Positions 62,965-64,000 of a stretch of DNA of 64,000 bases are shown here, in pieces (positions within the stretch are counted from its first letter, which is position 1; every line of letters begins with the position of its first letter). The DNA is from Todiramphus chloris collaris. Its lineage: Eukaryota > Chordata > Aves > Coraciiformes > Alcedinidae. The notes under the pieces are model-generated. The model made no database searches, had not been told where the DNA came from, and worked only from the letters and a program-made list of their open reading frames with translations. The translations under genes were made by a program, and so were the position numbers. The DNA lies in contig JANVCC010000270.1 of assembly GCA_025345505.1 (NCBI GenBank), positions 6,787,867 to 6,851,866 on the forward strand. The letters are read 5' to 3'.

Positions 62965-63060
62965 AGAAGGAAAAAACCACACATAAAAATCAGACAACAA
63001 ACAAACAAACCACAAAACACACACACCACCAAACAAAAAAACCAAACCCAAACACCACAT
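62965..63060 (+). repeat. A/C-rich low-complexity tract
   Basis: About 95 bases dominated by A and C, including (CAAA)n and acacacacc. Almost no G or T. Confidence 0.88.
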
Positions 63061-63541
63061 CATCCCCAGAAAATCCTGACTGTAGAGTGCACAAGTTGAG
63101 ATCTAGACCCTGGCAAAGTACCTAACCCGAAACTAAAGATCCTGGTACAACAATTAAGCAGTTCCCACACAGGAATGGTACTTGGGAGAGGACTGGCTAT
63201 GACCTCTTGGAGCAAAATGATCAAAACTGAAGGAAGAAATCAAATTCCCACCACACAGGCAGGAAAGAAAAATGTCAAGGAGTGATGCAACTCTCTCTGC
63301 TAAGATACTCTATAGAGACACAGCCCCAGACAACATTCCCATTCCAATCAACACAACTGGCACAGAGGGTCCTTCCTGGGACTTCACTGCCCTGCATTTC
63401 AGAAACATCTCAGTCCAGAGGAAAAAGGATCCAACTACAGAAGCAACATAAAAAAAGCCAAGGTGCTGCTGAAAGCAAAGCAAACATTCTTACCACCTCC
63501 ATGTTGAGCTCAAGGAAAGGATGACTACTTCCTACAACCAT

Positions 63542-63554
63542 AAAAAAAAAAAAA
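63542..63554 (+). repeat. poly-A (A13)
   Basis: Homopolymer of thirteen A. Confidence 0.85.
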
Positions 63555-64000
63555 CCAAAACATCTATGTCCACTATAACCCAGCCAGGCACAGGTGCCAT
63601 CAACTGCTCACGTTTCAAATAAACTGAAACTTTATCACAAGAACCACAGCCCCATGGACTGGTGTGTCCAGTTTAACTATTCCCTAACACCATCTTCCTC
63701 TACTGTGGCAATACTTCACTCCTTCAGCGGGCAAAGTCTCAGCACAAAGACTCCATGCCAAAGCTTCCCCTGCTACCACCCCCTTTTTAAGGCAAATAAG
63801 TTTGCATCCAATGTATTTTATTAATTTTGAATTTGATTTATTGCATCCAGGCAAACTCAAGCAATTAATGAAGTCACCTGCAGCATCACAAGCGCTCACC
63901 AGTGGTGTTGCCAGATGCTGAAAAGAATTTATGATCAGGTTACCTGAGATTGTCCCATCAGAGTCCTCAGCAAAACGAGATACAGCGACCATCTCTCGAC

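Larger units (their letters stand above)
61302..64000. other. unique sequence with A/C-rich tract
   Basis: No gene or transposon recognised. A tRNA-like B-box word at about 62258 lacks the rest of a tRNA. Confidence 0.5.

Noticed and set aside
1-64000. Apparent A over T excess on the plus strand
   Set aside because: In eleven evenly spaced lines T (202) exceeded A (185); the first impression came from choosing A-rich lines. Only a weak C over G excess remained.
1-64000. Endogenous retrovirus, CRISPR array, rRNA or snRNA genes
   Set aside because: No LTR pair, primer-binding site, retroviral protein motif, regularly spaced repeat array or recognisable structural RNA was seen.

Overview
This window looks like vertebrate nuclear DNA, most likely from a bird. 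Eleven evenly spaced 60-base lines counted by hand give A 185, C 150, G 123, T 202 (about 41% GC). CpG is sparse except in a few clusters. There are many long A, T and G homopolymers, no operon-like gene packing, and the only clear protein relics are truncated CR1 (chicken repeat 1) LINE copies. CR1 is the dominant LINE of birds, turtles and crocodilians. The low repeat load (about 3 kb recognisable in 64 kb) and the type of the 58.4 kb copy favour a bird, probably Neoaves (inference).

I find no complete gene. Open frames longer than 60 codons occur on both strands but none matches a family I know except the CR1 pieces; the rest behave like chance frames. The best case for a host exon is a 72-base segment on the minus strand (2237-2308) with near-consensus splice sites at both ends. 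The window is best read as intron or intergenic sequence, possibly within a long minus-strand gene that I cannot name.

Layout: 1-3.5 kb, unique sequence with the candidate exon(s); 3.5-4.5 kb, two adjacent CR1 3' fragments; 4.5-27.7 kb, unique sequence with simple repeats, a 53-base imperfect hairpin (12.5 kb), a CpG-rich patch with a CTCF-like site (16.8-17.3 kb) and G-rich tracts (19.5-19.95 kb); 27.7-31.8 kb, a transposon cluster (CR1 endonuclease fragment, a possible ancient L2-like tail, a CR1 reverse-transcriptase fragment, an 80-base homopurine tract with an internal mirror repeat, and a CR1 3' end); 31.8-58.4 kb, mostly unique with a possible hAT-type relic (36.2 kb) and A/C-rich tracts; 58.4-59.0 kb, a CR1 copy; 61.1-61.3 kb, a 51-base-unit minisatellite with three identical copies; the rest unique.

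All six CR1 fragments lie in the same (minus) orientation. Nothing here amounts to a recognisable multi-gene system. The items most worth a second look are the young minisatellite, the homopurine mirror repeat, the hairpin, the CpG/CTCF-like patch and the candidate splice-bounded exons.
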